Below the pieces are notes generated by a model. That model was not told the DNA's origin, searched no databases, and saw nothing but the letters and a program-made list of their open reading frames with translations. Of a stretch of DNA of 32,959 nucleotides, positions 15,628 through 24,324 are shown piece after piece. The stretch comes from Deltaproteobacteria bacterium (GTDB lineage Bacteria; Desulfobacterota; Desulfobacteria; Desulfobacterales; C00003060). The translations under genes and the position numbers were made by a program. The stretch's first letter is position 1. Every line of letters begins with the position of its first letter. The DNA lies in NCBI GenBank assembly GCA_030665585.1, contig DAOUZN010000005.1, positions 1 to 32,959 on the forward strand, read 5' to 3'.

Positions 15628-15888
15628 TTATGCACTCCCTGGTTTTTGGAAAAAACCCTCTTTCTTTAACAGATTCTTGACCGTTGCAGTCGGGATGGCC
15701 CCCTTTTCAATCCACGCCTTAATCCGATTATGTTTCAAGCGCACCGCTGCAGGCTCGCTGAGGGGATCATACGTTCCAACGAGTTCGAGAAACTTGCCAT
15801 CCCGAGGGGCCTGGTTGGAAGCCACCACGATTCGATAAAACGGCTTTTTCTTTGCGCCATACCTGGCCAATCTAATTTTAACGGGCAT
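15628..15888 (-). CDS. rpsP: Ribosomal protein bS16
   Basis: The 86-residue small-subunit protein opens with MPVKIRLARYGAKKKPFYRIVVA and has SQAPRDGKFLELVGTYDP and IKAWIEKGAIPTATVKNLL, the complete family pattern. A GGAGGAA lies about 11 bases before the ATG. It is 19 bp after ffh. Confidence 0.97.
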   Translation of the reverse strand: MPVKIRLARYGAKKKPFYRIVVASNQAPRDGKFLELVGTYDPLSEPAAVRLKHNRIKAWIEKGAIPTATVKNLLKKEGFFQKPGSA

Positions 15889-15907
15889 TCGACGCTATTC
15901 CTCCTTA

Positions 15908-17236
15908 TTAGAACGGCAGCCCCCCACGACCCAGGCTACGAAGGCCACCCTTATTCAATTTCTTGATCATCTTTTGCACTTGGACATAATTCTTCAAAAG
16001 CTGGTTCACTTCTTGAACCGAGGTTCCACTCCCCTTGGCCATCCGTTTCCGCCGGCTTGCGTTGATCATATGGTGCTTGCGTCGCTCCTCAACCGTCATA
16101 GAGTCAATAATGGCTGTAATGCGCACCAATTCCCCTTCGTCCACGCTGAGCTGCTTCATTTGTTTCAGCTTGCCCATCCCGGGGATCATGGCCAAGAGAT
16201 CTTCCATGGGACCCATCTTTCTAACTTGGGCCATCTGATCACGAAAGTCTTGCAGGGTAAACTGGTTTTTTCGAAGCTTCTTTTCCAGTTCCCGGGCTTT
16301 TTTCTCGTCCACAGCGGTTTGGGCCTTCTCAATGAGAGAAAGCATATCACCCATGCCCAGGATCCTGGATGCCATACGGTCTGGATGAAATGGTTCCAGG
16401 GCCTCCAATTTCTCACCCACACCCACAAATTTTATCGGTTTTGAGGTGATGGCTCGGATAGAAATGGCTGCGCCGCCCCGGGCATCACCGTCCATTTTGG
16501 TGAGAATGACGCCACCGATATCAAGGGCATCATCAAATGCCTTAGCCATATTGACGGCATCCTGTCCCGTCATGGCATCGGCCACCAACAGGATATCAGA
16601 GGGCTGAACCGCTTCCTTGATGCGCTTCAGTTCGGCCATCAGGGCCTCGTCGATGTGGAGACGGCCCGCTGTGTCAATCAAAAGGCTGTCAAAGCCATGC
16701 TGGCGAGCCGTGCCAAGGGCCTGCCGGCAAATGTCCACCGGATCCATGTCCTGCGTAGATGGGAAAACACCCACGCCCAGTTGTTCGCCGAGCTTTTTCA
16801 GCTGATCAATAGCCGCCGGGCGATAGATATCAGCCGGTACCAGATAAGGTTTTCGGTGCTGTCTTGTCAAAACTTTGCCCAACTTGCCGGCTGTCGTGGT
16901 CTTGCCTGAGCCTTGGAGGCCCACGAGCATGACAGGGGCTGGTCGACCACTGAGGCTCAGCTCTTCGTGCCTGTTTCCCATGAGCCGGGTCAGTTCCTCA
17001 TTAACAATCTTGACAACCTGCTGCCCTGGTGTCAGGCTAGACAACACCTCCTGGCCAATGGCGCGCTCCTGAATGGCGGCAAGGAGTTGTTTTACGGCCT
17101 TGTAATGAACGTCGGCTTCAAGAAGGGCGATGCGGATTTCTTTCAGGCCGGCCTCGATATTTTTTTCTGTTAACTTGCCGTGCCCCTTGAGTCTCTTGAA
17201 GGTCAGGTTCAGTTTGTCGGTGAGATTTTCAAACAT
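15908..17236 (-). CDS. ffh: Signal recognition particle GTPase Ffh
   Basis: The 442-residue SRP54 protein targets signal-bearing nascent chains to the membrane with SRP RNA and FtsY. The N domain covers residues 1-85. The G domain has VGLQGSGKTTTAGKLG, VPADIYRPAAIDQLK, LIDTAGRLHIDEAL and LTKMDGDARGGAA. The Met-rich M domain (from about 300) has IPGMGKLKQMK and RMAKGSGTSVQEVNQLLKNY. It is the first gene of the ten-gene translation cluster, with a promoter candidate 30-60 bp upstream. The SRP RNA gene itself is not in the window. Confidence 0.97.
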   Translation of the reverse strand: MFENLTDKLNLTFKRLKGHGKLTEKNIEAGLKEIRIALLEADVHYKAVKQLLAAIQERAIGQEVLSSLTPGQQVVKIVNEELTRLMGNRHEELSLSGRPAPVMLVGLQGSGKTTTAGKLGKVLTRQHRKPYLVPADIYRPAAIDQLKKLGEQLGVGVFPSTQDMDPVDICRQALGTARQHGFDSLLIDTAGRLHIDEALMAELKRIKEAVQPSDILLVADAMTGQDAVNMAKAFDDALDIGGVILTKMDGDARGGAAISIRAITSKPIKFVGVGEKLEALEPFHPDRMASRILGMGDMLSLIEKAQTAVDEKKARELEKKLRKNQFTLQDFRDQMAQVRKMGPMEDLLAMIPGMGKLKQMKQLSVDEGELVRITAIIDSMTVEERRKHHMINASRRKRMAKGSGTSVQEVNQLLKNYVQVQKMIKKLNKGGLRSLGRGGLPF

Positions 17237-17266
17237 AGCCGCCTCTTTTGTAGCATAAACTTATAT

Positions 17267-17295
17267 TACCTATTCCTCATCATTGGTTGTGTCAA
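17267..17295 (-). promoter_or_regulatory. Candidate promoter of the ffh cluster
   Basis: Minus-strand TTGACA (17290-17295), 17 bp, then a poor -10 TAGGTA (17267-17272), overlapping the ATATAA-rich stretch before ffh. The -35 is perfect, but the -10 is weak, so the assignment is tentative. Confidence 0.4.
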
Positions 17296-17345
17296 GAAAA
17301 TATTTTCTCTCTCAAGAAATGTTGGCAAGTGCCCCTTCTCCCGTC

Positions 17346-18419
17346 ATGTCTGTACAACACGACGTAAGAAACTTTACCCAGGAGGCCTTCACGCGTTGGC
17401 TCGAAGATCACAACGTCGCAGCTTATCGGGCCGACCAGATCCTGAGATGGGTATACCATCGAAACATCTGTTCCTTTTCCCACATGACAGACCTGTCAAA
17501 GGATTTGAGGGAGTGGCTTTTTGGCCAGCTCGTCATCAGCCGACTGGAGCCGACACAGGTCCTGGGTTCCGTGGATGGCTCCAAGAAATACCTGTTCCGG
17601 CTTGAGGACGGGCATCACATTGAAAGCGTGCTGATTCCCGAGCGAAATCATTGGACACTGTGTGTGTCCAGCCAGGTGGGGTGCGCTATGGGATGTAAGT
17701 TCTGCCTCACCGGCCGTAGCGGCCTCTTACGCGATTTGGAACCTGCCGAGATTGTGAACCAGGTCTGCGCCGTTAAAGATGACCTGCCACACGGGAAGCC
17801 TCTGACGAATATCGTGTTCATGGGAATGGGAGAACCCCTTGCCAATTATGACAGCGTGATCCAAGCCATTGGCACCATCACCGGCAACAACGGCCTGCAG
17901 TTTTCCAACCGCCGCATCACCGTGTCTACGGCAGGCCTGGCCCCCAGGATAGAGGACCTTGGACGGGACATCACGGTGAACCTGGCCGTTTCTCTCAATG
18001 CTGCGGACAACAAGACCAGAAACCGGTTGATGCCTATCAATCGCACCTACCCTATGGAGGAGCTCCTCTCTGCGTGCGGCAGGTTTCCTCTCCTCTCGCG
18101 GCGCAGGATCACCTTTGAATACGTCTTGATGGCCGGTGTCAATGACAGGCCTGAAGACGCAAAACGCCTGGCAAAGATCCTGAGGCCCTTGCGGGCCAAA
18201 ATCAACCTGATACCCTTCAACCCCTTTGAGGGGACCCCGTTCAAAACCCCCTCGGAGGCCGCCATATGCGCCTTCCAAAAAATTCTCTTGGATCGTCACT
18301 ACACCGCTATTATTCGCCGTAGTAAGGGCGAAGACATTCATGCCGCCTGCGGACAACTCCGCGCAAGGAAGGCCCTTGGGATGGTCCCCCCACAAAGGGG
18401 AAGACAGGCTGGAGCATAA
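17346..18419 (+). CDS. rlmN: Dual-specificity 23S rRNA A2503 / tRNA A37 C2-methyltransferase
   Basis: The radical-SAM enzyme has the cluster motif GCAMGCKFCLTG (CX3CX2C), VFMGMGEPLANYD, RRITVSTAGL, NLAVSLNA, LMPINRTYP, RRRITFEYVLMAGVND, NLIPFNPFEG and the C-terminal catalytic Cys in HAACGQLRA. It C2-methylates A2503 in 23S rRNA and A37 in some tRNAs. The track start (TTG 17283) is unlikely. ATG 17346 gives 357 residues and fits the family's N-terminus; ATG 17319 is possible. Neither has a clear ribosome site. It is divergent from ffh. Confidence 0.94.
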   Translation: MSVQHDVRNFTQEAFTRWLEDHNVAAYRADQILRWVYHRNICSFSHMTDLSKDLREWLFGQLVISRLEPTQVLGSVDGSKKYLFRLEDGHHIESVLIPERNHWTLCVSSQVGCAMGCKFCLTGRSGLLRDLEPAEIVNQVCAVKDDLPHGKPLTNIVFMGMGEPLANYDSVIQAIGTITGNNGLQFSNRRITVSTAGLAPRIEDLGRDITVNLAVSLNAADNKTRNRLMPINRTYPMEELLSACGRFPLLSRRRITFEYVLMAGVNDRPEDAKRLAKILRPLRAKINLIPFNPFEGTPFKTPSEAAICAFQKILLDRHYTAIIRRSKGEDIHAACGQLRARKALGMVPPQRGRQAGA

Positions 18420-18506
18420 AGGTGTGCGTGCCTTTTGCCCCTGATGGTCCTTGTCCGGGCCTGTTGTCGTTGCTGTTTCCCCACTAGGCGGATTGTGCTA
18501 TAGGAA

Positions 18507-18539
18507 CCAAAAAAAATGCGTTGGCTTTTCGCTTTTTGG
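18507..18539 (+). terminator. Possible terminator downstream of rlmN
   Basis: CCAAAAA...GCG pairs with CGC...TTTTTGG around TTGGCTTTT, with a T-rich 3' side. The GC core is only 3 bp, so the hairpin is weak. It lies about 90 bp after the rlmN stop. Confidence 0.35.
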
Positions 18540-18544
18540 GGGCA

Positions 18545-18580
18545 GGTGGTAGAGAATGTGATCGCCGTTCTCGATCCACC
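18545..18580 (+). repeat. Hairpin GGTGG-AGAGAA / TTCTC-CCACC
   Basis: A second imperfect stem follows immediately (GGTGGTAGAGAA with TTCTCGATCCACC), then GCTGTTTTATT. It may act with the previous hairpin as the rlmN transcript end. The rest of 18420-18667 shows no gene. Confidence 0.35.
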
Positions 18581-18612
18581 GCTGTTTTATTCCGTTACTA
18601 TGGAAAAGATGA

Positions 18613-18651
18613 ACTCGTAAAAGTGTTTTGCGAACGACATTGACCATTTTG
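18613..18651. repeat. Solo left arm of the MITE-like family upstream of queF
   Basis: ACTCGTAAAAGTGTTTTGCG...CATTGACCATTTTG matches 2985-3023 with only about two or three changes in 39 bp. It ends only a few bases before the GGAG ribosome site of queF, so it forms part of the queF leader. Confidence 0.75.
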
Positions 18652-18667
18652 ATGGACAGGAGTCTGC

Positions 18668-19090
18668 ATGGATATACCGGATATGGCGAAAAAGCTGCTA
18701 GCTAAGATTGAAAAGCCTGATACAGTGGACCGGGATCTCCTTGAAGTGCTGGACTATGCCTATGGGACACAACGGGATATTGAGATCAAGATAGACCAAC
18801 CCGAATTCACCTCGGTGTGTCCGCGTTCAGGTCTTCCCGACTATGGGCGTATCACCTTTCGCTATGTTCCCAAGGACAAGATCGTCGAATTGAAGTCGCT
18901 GAAATATTACCTGTTGCAATATCGCAATGTGGGCATCTTTTATGAGCACGTGGTCAATCGGATTCTGGAGGATTTGGTACGTGTCCTTGACCCCAAGTTC
19001 ATGGAGGTCATAGGGACCTTTACGCCTCGAGGCGGTGTGACCACGACCGCTCGGGTAGAATACCGGCGGGAAAGATCCGTACAACCTTGA
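18668..19090 (+). CDS. queF: NADPH-dependent preQ0 reductase (short, YkvM type)
   Basis: The 140-residue enzyme reduces the nitrile of 7-cyano-7-deazaguanine to the aminomethyl group of preQ1 for queuosine synthesis. The active-site motif EFTSVCPRSGLPDYG holds the catalytic Cys and Asp, and ELKSLKYYLLQYRN is the QueF NADPH motif. The single-domain length fits the unimodular Bacillus-type subfamily. ATG 18668 follows ACAGGAG. No other queuosine gene is adjacent. Confidence 0.95.
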   Translation: MDIPDMAKKLLAKIEKPDTVDRDLLEVLDYAYGTQRDIEIKIDQPEFTSVCPRSGLPDYGRITFRYVPKDKIVELKSLKYYLLQYRNVGIFYEHVVNRILEDLVRVLDPKFMEVIGTFTPRGGVTTTARVEYRRERSVQP

Positions 19091-19143
19091 TGGTGCCGGG
19101 GCCTTAAGGTCTCGAGTAACAGGGCGGGAGAAAAGCCAAAACC

Positions 19144-20049
19144 GTGCGCACAAAGGCATTCATGATCGCAGCGCTCTATTTTGTGGGTTGCTTGTTCGTG
19201 CCTGGCTGCGCCACGACCCAGAAAATCACCGCGGACATCCTTGGCAAAGGACGGACGCTGAGGAAAAAAATTGCATTCTTGCCATCTGTTGACAGCTCGG
19301 GTTACGGGGGCAAAGATTTTCAAGGAGCGACTGCAGCACAACTCAAGGCTTTTCTGAGCCGCCGCTGCGACAGCCTGAGGATCATAGATTCTCGGAATAT
19401 CCGTAAGGCCTTGCAAGACGTATCTCGCTCTCCTTCAGGCCAGATCGACAACCTAGCCCTTGCCCATCTTGGCAGAATCTTTGGTCTTAGTGCTGTGTTG
19501 AAGCAAACCATCGGGCAGATGGAGTGTCTCACGGACAAGCGCGGCATCTGGGGATTCAGACGCACCTGTCGGCTCGCACGGCTCTCTTTCCGCGTCAGGG
19601 TATATGACATTCAAACGACAGCGATTCTCATGGATGAAATCGTCCGGGAGGATGTGGAAGTCTCCGAATCCGACTGGGACAACATCAAGACAGCTGATAG
19701 ATACAACAAGGGCATCGCCTATCAACTCCTTGCCAAGGTGATAGGCAAGATGGGCGAGATCATTTGCGAGCGCTTGGCCGAAGAACCGTGGGAAGGCTAC
19801 ATCATCAGTGGCTCGGACAATACATTCACGATCTCCGCCGGCACGGATGTGGGACTTGCCGCGGGGGATGTGTTAGAGGTTTTCGGCCTAGGCGAGCCCT
19901 TGAAGGGCCAAGAAGGTCAAATTTATTTGGTTTCAGGGCCGAAGATCGGCGAAATCAAAGTCACCAAGGTGAAAAGGAATCGGGCTGAGGCTACTGGCAT
20001 CCTCGGCTATGACCTTGAACAGAGCAGTTTCGTCCAGTTGAAGCAGTGA
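19144..20049 (+). CDS. Lipoprotein with CsgG-like and FlgT-C-like domains
   Basis: The 301-residue protein (GTG start) has a signal peptide and lipobox VPGC at about residue 22. Residues 40-200 read as a CsgG/LpoB-type alpha/beta domain (KIAFLPSVDSSGY, LRIIDSRNIRKAL, LARIFGLSAVLKQTIGQM-like pattern, RVRVYDIQTTAILMDEIV). The C-terminal part (about 220-301: GSDNTFTISAGTDVGLAAGDVLEVFG ... IGEIKVTKV) resembles the FlgT C-terminal barrel. It is probably a periplasm-facing outer-membrane lipoprotein; no flagellar or curli genes are nearby, so the role is unknown. The gene converges with the REC-cyclase with 2 bp between stops. Confidence 0.75.
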   Translation: MRTKAFMIAALYFVGCLFVPGCATTQKITADILGKGRTLRKKIAFLPSVDSSGYGGKDFQGATAAQLKAFLSRRCDSLRIIDSRNIRKALQDVSRSPSGQIDNLALAHLGRIFGLSAVLKQTIGQMECLTDKRGIWGFRRTCRLARLSFRVRVYDIQTTAILMDEIVREDVEVSESDWDNIKTADRYNKGIAYQLLAKVIGKMGEIICERLAEEPWEGYIISGSDNTFTISAGTDVGLAAGDVLEVFGLGEPLKGQEGQIYLVSGPKIGEIKVTKVKRNRAEATGILGYDLEQSSFVQLKQ

Positions 20050-20051
20050 GA

Positions 20052-21053
20052 TTATAGGGGCCCTAAGATCCGATAGATAGGGATGGGCTCATCCAAACCC
20101 TTCACAGGTATGGGGGGTGTCATCGCTTCTGCCGCAAACCGGTCTGATACTTCTCTGTAAGTCGTCTCACTAACCAGTATTTCACCCCCTTTTGCCAGCT
20201 TCTCCAGGCGTGCAGCGATATTGACCGGCATACCAAAAGCCGTGTACTCCTTTTTTCTCAAAGAACCAAAGACGCCGGTCACGACCTCGCCGGTACAAAT
20301 ACCGATGCCTATGCGCAGCTCAAATCCATTGATTCGCTGCAATTGCCGGCTGATGCCTCGGCTGGTCTCCTGCATATCCATGGCCGATTCAATGGCCCTT
20401 TCAATATCGTCCTCGTGTGATACCGGGGACCCATAAATCACCATGATGCAATCGCCGATGTGTTTGTCCACCGTGCCGTTGTATCGATACGCAATTTCTC
20501 CCAGGGGGGTAAAATAGTAATCGTTCAGAAACTCCGCAATCTCTTGTGGGGGCACCTTCTGGGACATCTTCGTGAACCCTCTAATGTCACAAAAAAGAAT
20601 CGTCACTGTGTGTTTTCTGGGAGTCATGACGGTGGGGTCACTCTTGATCTCTTCATATACGGAATCAGAGATAAATTGTCTCAGCCGTTTCCTAATCATA
20701 ATCTCCTGAATCTTGCTCCGCAGTTCGATATTGTCAAAGGGCTTTGTGAGAAAACCATCAAGCCCCTCGTTGGTCGCCCGAATAGCAGATTCCATAGTGG
20801 CGTAACCCGTCAGGAGTATGCGCGTGATCTCGGGATTGAGCCTGGCAATTCGCGCAAGGGTTTCCAGGCCGTCCGGCCCGGGCATCTTATAGTCTGAAAT
20901 CACAACACCGATCTTGGAAAGGTTTTCTTGAAACAACCGTATCCCTGTCTCACCATCTTCGGCCGTGTAAACCGTGTATGGTTCGTTCTTCAGTGCCCGC
21001 TCCAGGGAGCGCCGCACCCCCTCCTCATCGTCGATAAATAAGAGACCTGTCAT
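20052..21053 (-). CDS. Response regulator with class III adenylate/guanylate cyclase output
   Basis: The protein has 333 residues. Residues 1-125 are a REC domain (FIDDEEGVRRSLERAL, phospho-Asp 54 in VISDYKMPGPDG, LLTGYA, LTKPFDN). Residues 150-320 are a class III cyclase domain with metal Asp in LFCDIRGFTK and GDCIMVIYG, substrate Lys in VDKHIGD, and the transition-state pair in VNIAARLEK. The Thr in EYTAFG is what class IIIb cyclases have in place of the adenine-selecting Asp. It should make cAMP under phosphorelay control, though cGMP is not excluded. GGAGGAGAAG precedes the ATG. It lies 99 bp after dusB. Confidence 0.93.
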   Translation of the reverse strand: MTGLLFIDDEEGVRRSLERALKNEPYTVYTAEDGETGIRLFQENLSKIGVVISDYKMPGPDGLETLARIARLNPEITRILLTGYATMESAIRATNEGLDGFLTKPFDNIELRSKIQEIMIRKRLRQFISDSVYEEIKSDPTVMTPRKHTVTILFCDIRGFTKMSQKVPPQEIAEFLNDYYFTPLGEIAYRYNGTVDKHIGDCIMVIYGSPVSHEDDIERAIESAMDMQETSRGISRQLQRINGFELRIGIGICTGEVVTGVFGSLRKKEYTAFGMPVNIAARLEKLAKGGEILVSETTYREVSDRFAAEAMTPPIPVKGLDEPIPIYRILGPL

Positions 21054-21152
21054 CTTCTCCTCCTTGCTTGATGAACGCCTTAAACTGCTAACATTGTCTT
21101 TTTTTGTTTTCTGCCAGAAAAAGCGCGAATTTCACTACGAAACGCCTACAGG

Positions 21153-22133
21153 CTAAGGTTTAACATCCGAGGTCTGCAGCTCCTCAAAATAGGCCTGAAC
21201 GGCATCTCTCATCTCCTGTCGAGATTTCAAACGAATAATAGAGGACCGGAACCGGCTGCATCCCGGGAGCCCCTTAACAAACCAAGGCACACGGCTTCGC
21301 ATCATCCGCACGGCCCGGGCTTCTCCAAAATGATTCACGTTATTGTCAATGTAACGCAGGGTCCCGTGAAGACGTTCCGATAGATCGGGAGATCTGGGGC
21401 GTCTCGAGTGAAGAAGCTCAAGGGCCTGGGTAAAAATCCAGGGGTTTCCGATAGAAGCCCGCCCGACCATCACAGCGTCGCATCCGGTTTCACGTTGCAT
21501 CCTGACAACATCATCTGGTGTGCGGACATCGCCATTGCCCACGACCGGGATGGAGACACACTGTTTCAGCCGCGCGATTAGTGACCAATCGGCCCTACCA
21601 CCAAACCCTTGAAGGGCTGTCCTGGGGTGAATAGCCACGGCATCCACCCCGGCATCCTCGGCCACGCGGGTCACGGCCACAGCCTGGTCTCCCGAGGGTT
21701 CCCAACCTGAGCGGATCTTAATGGTCAGCGGGACGTCCACCACCCCGCGGACTGCTTTCAAAATCGCCCCGAGCTTTTCTGGTTGGCCCATCAAGGCCGC
21801 TCCCGCCCCTTGCCTCACGACCTTACGGACCGAACAGCCCAAATTGATGTCCAGGAGATCGGCGCCTTGGGCCTGTACAATCCGAGCTGCTTCCTGCATC
21901 ACCGCCGGGTCTGCCCCAAATATCTGGACAGAAAGAGGGCGCTCCGAGGGATGGCTTTTCAGAAGCTCTACGGTCTTCCGCCCACCGTGGACCAGACCGT
22001 TTGCGCTGACCATCTCAGTCACCACCAGGGCGCATCCTGCCTCTTTGGCCAACCGTCGAAAAGGAAGTTGGGTGATTCCAGCCATGGGAGCCAGAATGAG
22101 GGGATTTTCTAAGACCAAGCTCCCGATCTTCAT
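21153..22133 (-). CDS. dus: tRNA-dihydrouridine synthase (DusB-type)
   Basis: The 326-residue FMN-dependent TIM-barrel enzyme reduces uridines in the tRNA D-loop. Motifs are LILAPMAGITQLPFRRLAKEAG, VTEMVSANGLVHG, DINLGCSVRKVVRQGAGAALM with the catalytic Cys (the usual Pro after it is Ser), TIKIRSGW, AIHPRTALQGFGG, VVGNGDVRTPDDV and MVGRASIGNPWIF. The C-terminal helical domain follows. The sequence suits DusB, but assignment within the family from sequence alone is uncertain. Confidence 0.93.
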   Translation of the reverse strand: MKIGSLVLENPLILAPMAGITQLPFRRLAKEAGCALVVTEMVSANGLVHGGRKTVELLKSHPSERPLSVQIFGADPAVMQEAARIVQAQGADLLDINLGCSVRKVVRQGAGAALMGQPEKLGAILKAVRGVVDVPLTIKIRSGWEPSGDQAVAVTRVAEDAGVDAVAIHPRTALQGFGGRADWSLIARLKQCVSIPVVGNGDVRTPDDVVRMQRETGCDAVMVGRASIGNPWIFTQALELLHSRRPRSPDLSERLHGTLRYIDNNVNHFGEARAVRMMRSRVPWFVKGLPGCSRFRSSIIRLKSRQEMRDAVQAYFEELQTSDVKP

Positions 22134-22308
22134 GGACCCTGATAAATCACGAGGTTTGATATTTCAACTCCAAAGGTTACGAAGCCTATATATTGGGCCT
22201 TGATGAATATATAACGCCACATATAGTATAATCTTCTTGACAACGAGCTCCTATGTATCGTAGGGAAAACACCCAAATCATCTAAATCAGCCATCCGCAG
22301 AGATCCCT

Positions 22309-23583
22309 ATGGTGATACCCATGAAGAAAAAAGGGTTCTATGTCTTCGTCATTGTACTGGCCGCTTCTGCAGGTTGCTTCTTCTGTAAATGGTACTTTGG
22401 CCGCTGTGACATCCTCCCCCAGTGTGCGGTGGCCTCGGTGGCAGAAGCCAGGGTACGGCCTCAGAAAACGTCCATCTCCTCGACGCGGCGCATGCTGGCG
22501 GCTCAGGTTCTGGTCTTCAAATCGCGGGATTACCCCCAGGTAGAGCAATGTATGATTAACCTCAAGCATGCCGGCGTCAACACCGTCATCGTTCGCGCCT
22601 TTCAAAACCGGGGCGACCGGGTATATCGTTTTTCCCAGCCTCAGTGTAAGGCGGGAGTCTATTTCGAAACATCCCATGCGCCGGTGGTGGACCCTGTTTT
22701 GGCGAGGATCGTATCCATCGGGCATCGTCACGGGTTGAAGGTCTTTGCCTGGATGGAAACCCGCAAGATGCCCCTACACCTGGCTTACGCTGAACCCTTT
22801 ACTGCCCTCGGGTACAATTTTGAAACACGCTCCTTTGAACCGATCCGCGCGTGGAGCATCTTCGATGAGACTGTCGAGGAAAGGCTTATAGGCCTTTACG
22901 AGGACGTCGTTGGCTCCGGTATTGATGGCATTTTGATCCAGGACGACCTAGTCATGCACCAATACGAGGATTTCAGTTCAAAGGCCGTAGCCCTTTTTGC
23001 ACAGGAAACCGGCAGGGTGCTTGATCCCCAGACCCTGTACGACGGCGTGTTCCAAGACAAGGAAGGACGGTGGCTCGTGTCTCGCTATTCTGATACCTTC
23101 TGGTTGTGGGCGCGCTGGAAGAACCAGAAGCTGTTGAACCTGGCCCGAAAACTCATCCACGCGGCAAAGGCAGCAGCCCCTGAGATCGAGGTCGCCATGA
23201 ATTTCATGTACGAATCTGTGACGGCCCCAGACAACGCCCTGGCGTGGTTATCCCAGAGCCTAGATGAAGCAATGAAGCTACCTCTCGATTTCTATGCCAT
23301 CATGGCCTACCACAGGCAGATGAAAAAGGAGCTCCAACTGAGTGACGGTGCCGCCTACAACAAAATCTCCACGATGACGGCAACGCTGCTCAACGTAATT
23401 GATGATCCTCACAAGATTCTGATGAAGGTGCAGATGTCTGATTGGGACACCCGGAAACAGATTCCTGCCGACGAGGCTAATCAGGTCTTCAAGAGAATCA
23501 ATAATCAGGGGCGGGTCAGCCTCGCCTTTATTCCTTACTCCCCCAGAGTCCCCCTCCAAGTCATTGGGCATTATTTTCAGTAA
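22309..23583 (+). CDS. Membrane-anchored or lipidated PgaB-C-like (GHL13) glycoside hydrolase
   Basis: The 424-residue protein has a Lys start, a hydrophobic stretch (FYVFVIVLAASAGC, a possible lipobox or signal anchor), then a TIM-barrel-like region. Its features (LKHAGVNTVIVRAFQNRGDRVY, HGLKVFAWMETRKM, GIDGILIQDDLVMHQYEDFS, LPLDFYAIMAYHRQM) resemble the C-terminal hydrolase half of PgaB (GHL13), which cleaves de-N-acetylated poly-beta-1,6-GlcNAc. The N-terminal deacetylase half and pga neighbours are absent. ATG 22321 is an alternative start. A TATAAT box lies at 22227-22232 without a good -35. The 3' end overlaps the convergent HNH gene by 23 bp. Confidence 0.75.
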   Translation: MVIPMKKKGFYVFVIVLAASAGCFFCKWYFGRCDILPQCAVASVAEARVRPQKTSISSTRRMLAAQVLVFKSRDYPQVEQCMINLKHAGVNTVIVRAFQNRGDRVYRFSQPQCKAGVYFETSHAPVVDPVLARIVSIGHRHGLKVFAWMETRKMPLHLAYAEPFTALGYNFETRSFEPIRAWSIFDETVEERLIGLYEDVVGSGIDGILIQDDLVMHQYEDFSSKAVALFAQETGRVLDPQTLYDGVFQDKEGRWLVSRYSDTFWLWARWKNQKLLNLARKLIHAAKAAAPEIEVAMNFMYESVTAPDNALAWLSQSLDEAMKLPLDFYAIMAYHRQMKKELQLSDGAAYNKISTMTATLLNVIDDPHKILMKVQMSDWDTRKQIPADEANQVFKRINNQGRVSLAFIPYSPRVPLQVIGHYFQ

Positions 23584-23866
23584 GGGAAGCCAGATAGGCT
23601 TCCCACTCTATGGGAAGCAAGTATTTCTTCTTGTTGTTGCAGTCCTTGCAGGCAGGCACGACGTTGCCCTTCTTGGATTTGCCGCCTCGGGCCAGAGGCA
23701 CGATGTGATCCATGGTCAGCCTGCGGGGAGGGAAGGATTTTCCACAGTAATAACAACGACCACGTGCCAGCTGACGCTTCCACCATTGGGACTGTCTCAA
23801 TTGGCGGGCTTTGCGCCGTTCTCGGTCGACGGCAATATCGTCTGTATCAACCATAACAGAACTCAA
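23561..23866 (-). CDS. HNH endonuclease-domain protein
   Basis: The 101-residue protein carries CYYCGKSFPPRRLTMDHIVPLARGGKSKKGN and CKDCNNKK, a complete HNH metal finger with its zinc cysteine pairs. Small free-standing HNH proteins of this kind are common in bacterial chromosomes; the biological role is usually unknown. The start is a TTG at 23866 with GGGAGG eight bases upstream; ATG 23854 is the alternative. No methylase or intron is adjacent. Confidence 0.88.
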   Translation of the reverse strand: MSSVMVDTDDIAVDRERRKARQLRQSQWWKRQLARGRCYYCGKSFPPRRLTMDHIVPLARGGKSKKGNVVPACKDCNNKKKYLLPIEWEAYLASLTENNAQ

Positions 23867-24116
23867 AGTGCAAACCTCCCTGGAAATCCATGGCTACTAT
23901 CTCTTTCCGAGCCATTACACTTGCAAAGGCCAAGTGCAGATGCTTAAAGATTAATCTAGGGGGTCCGTGGTTTCAAGAAAAAAGGAGTCGGCATGAAGGG
24001 GTGGGGGCGCCTGGGCAGAGGGAAGTCCCCTTTCCAGAGGGAATCCCGCTTGCAAAGGGCCGGACGGTGCCCTATATTAAAAAAGATCATCTCCAAAAGA
24101 GTTGATAAGATCATAA
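23867..24116. other. Gene-free spacer before the inverted-repeat cassette
   Basis: No gene or strong signal was seen. Track ORFs here lack recognisable motifs. The sequence becomes A-rich toward 24080, just before the repeat. Confidence 0.5.
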
Positions 24117-24324
24117 GGGTTCGAGGATTCAAGGGTTCAAGTAAAATGCAAGGATTATAAAGAATTAAGGTATTGGCAAAGATCCTATCAAGTATGTTTA
24201 GAAATTTACAGAATAACAAGAAGAGTCCCTAATGAAGGACACGGCCTGAGATCGCAAACAAGGAGGTGTGAAATCGTTAGAAAGAAAAGCACTCGACCCC
24301 TTGAATCCTTGACCCCTCGAACCC
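24117..24324. repeat. Inverted-repeat-bounded cassette around a four-helix-bundle gene relic
   Basis: The left copy GGGTTCGAGG-ATTCAAGGGTTCAAGT (24117-24142) and the right copy (24290-24324), reversed GGGTTCGAGGggtcaaggATTCAAGGGGTCGAGTG, share nearly all bases apart from an 8-bp insertion in the right one. They sit tightly around the relic gene. I recall similar GATTCAAGGG-type repeats beside genes of this family in other genomes; that is memory, not a search. Confidence 0.65.

Noticed and set aside
17727-18395. 222-residue minus-strand ORF within rlmN
   Set aside because: It is an antisense shadow; the rlmN radical-SAM motifs lie on the plus strand.
20052-21053. Cyclase domain inactive because GMPVN replaces the common GDxVN
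   Set aside because: That Asp is not the purine-selecting or metal residue. Both metal Asp, the Lys, the Asn and the Arg are present.
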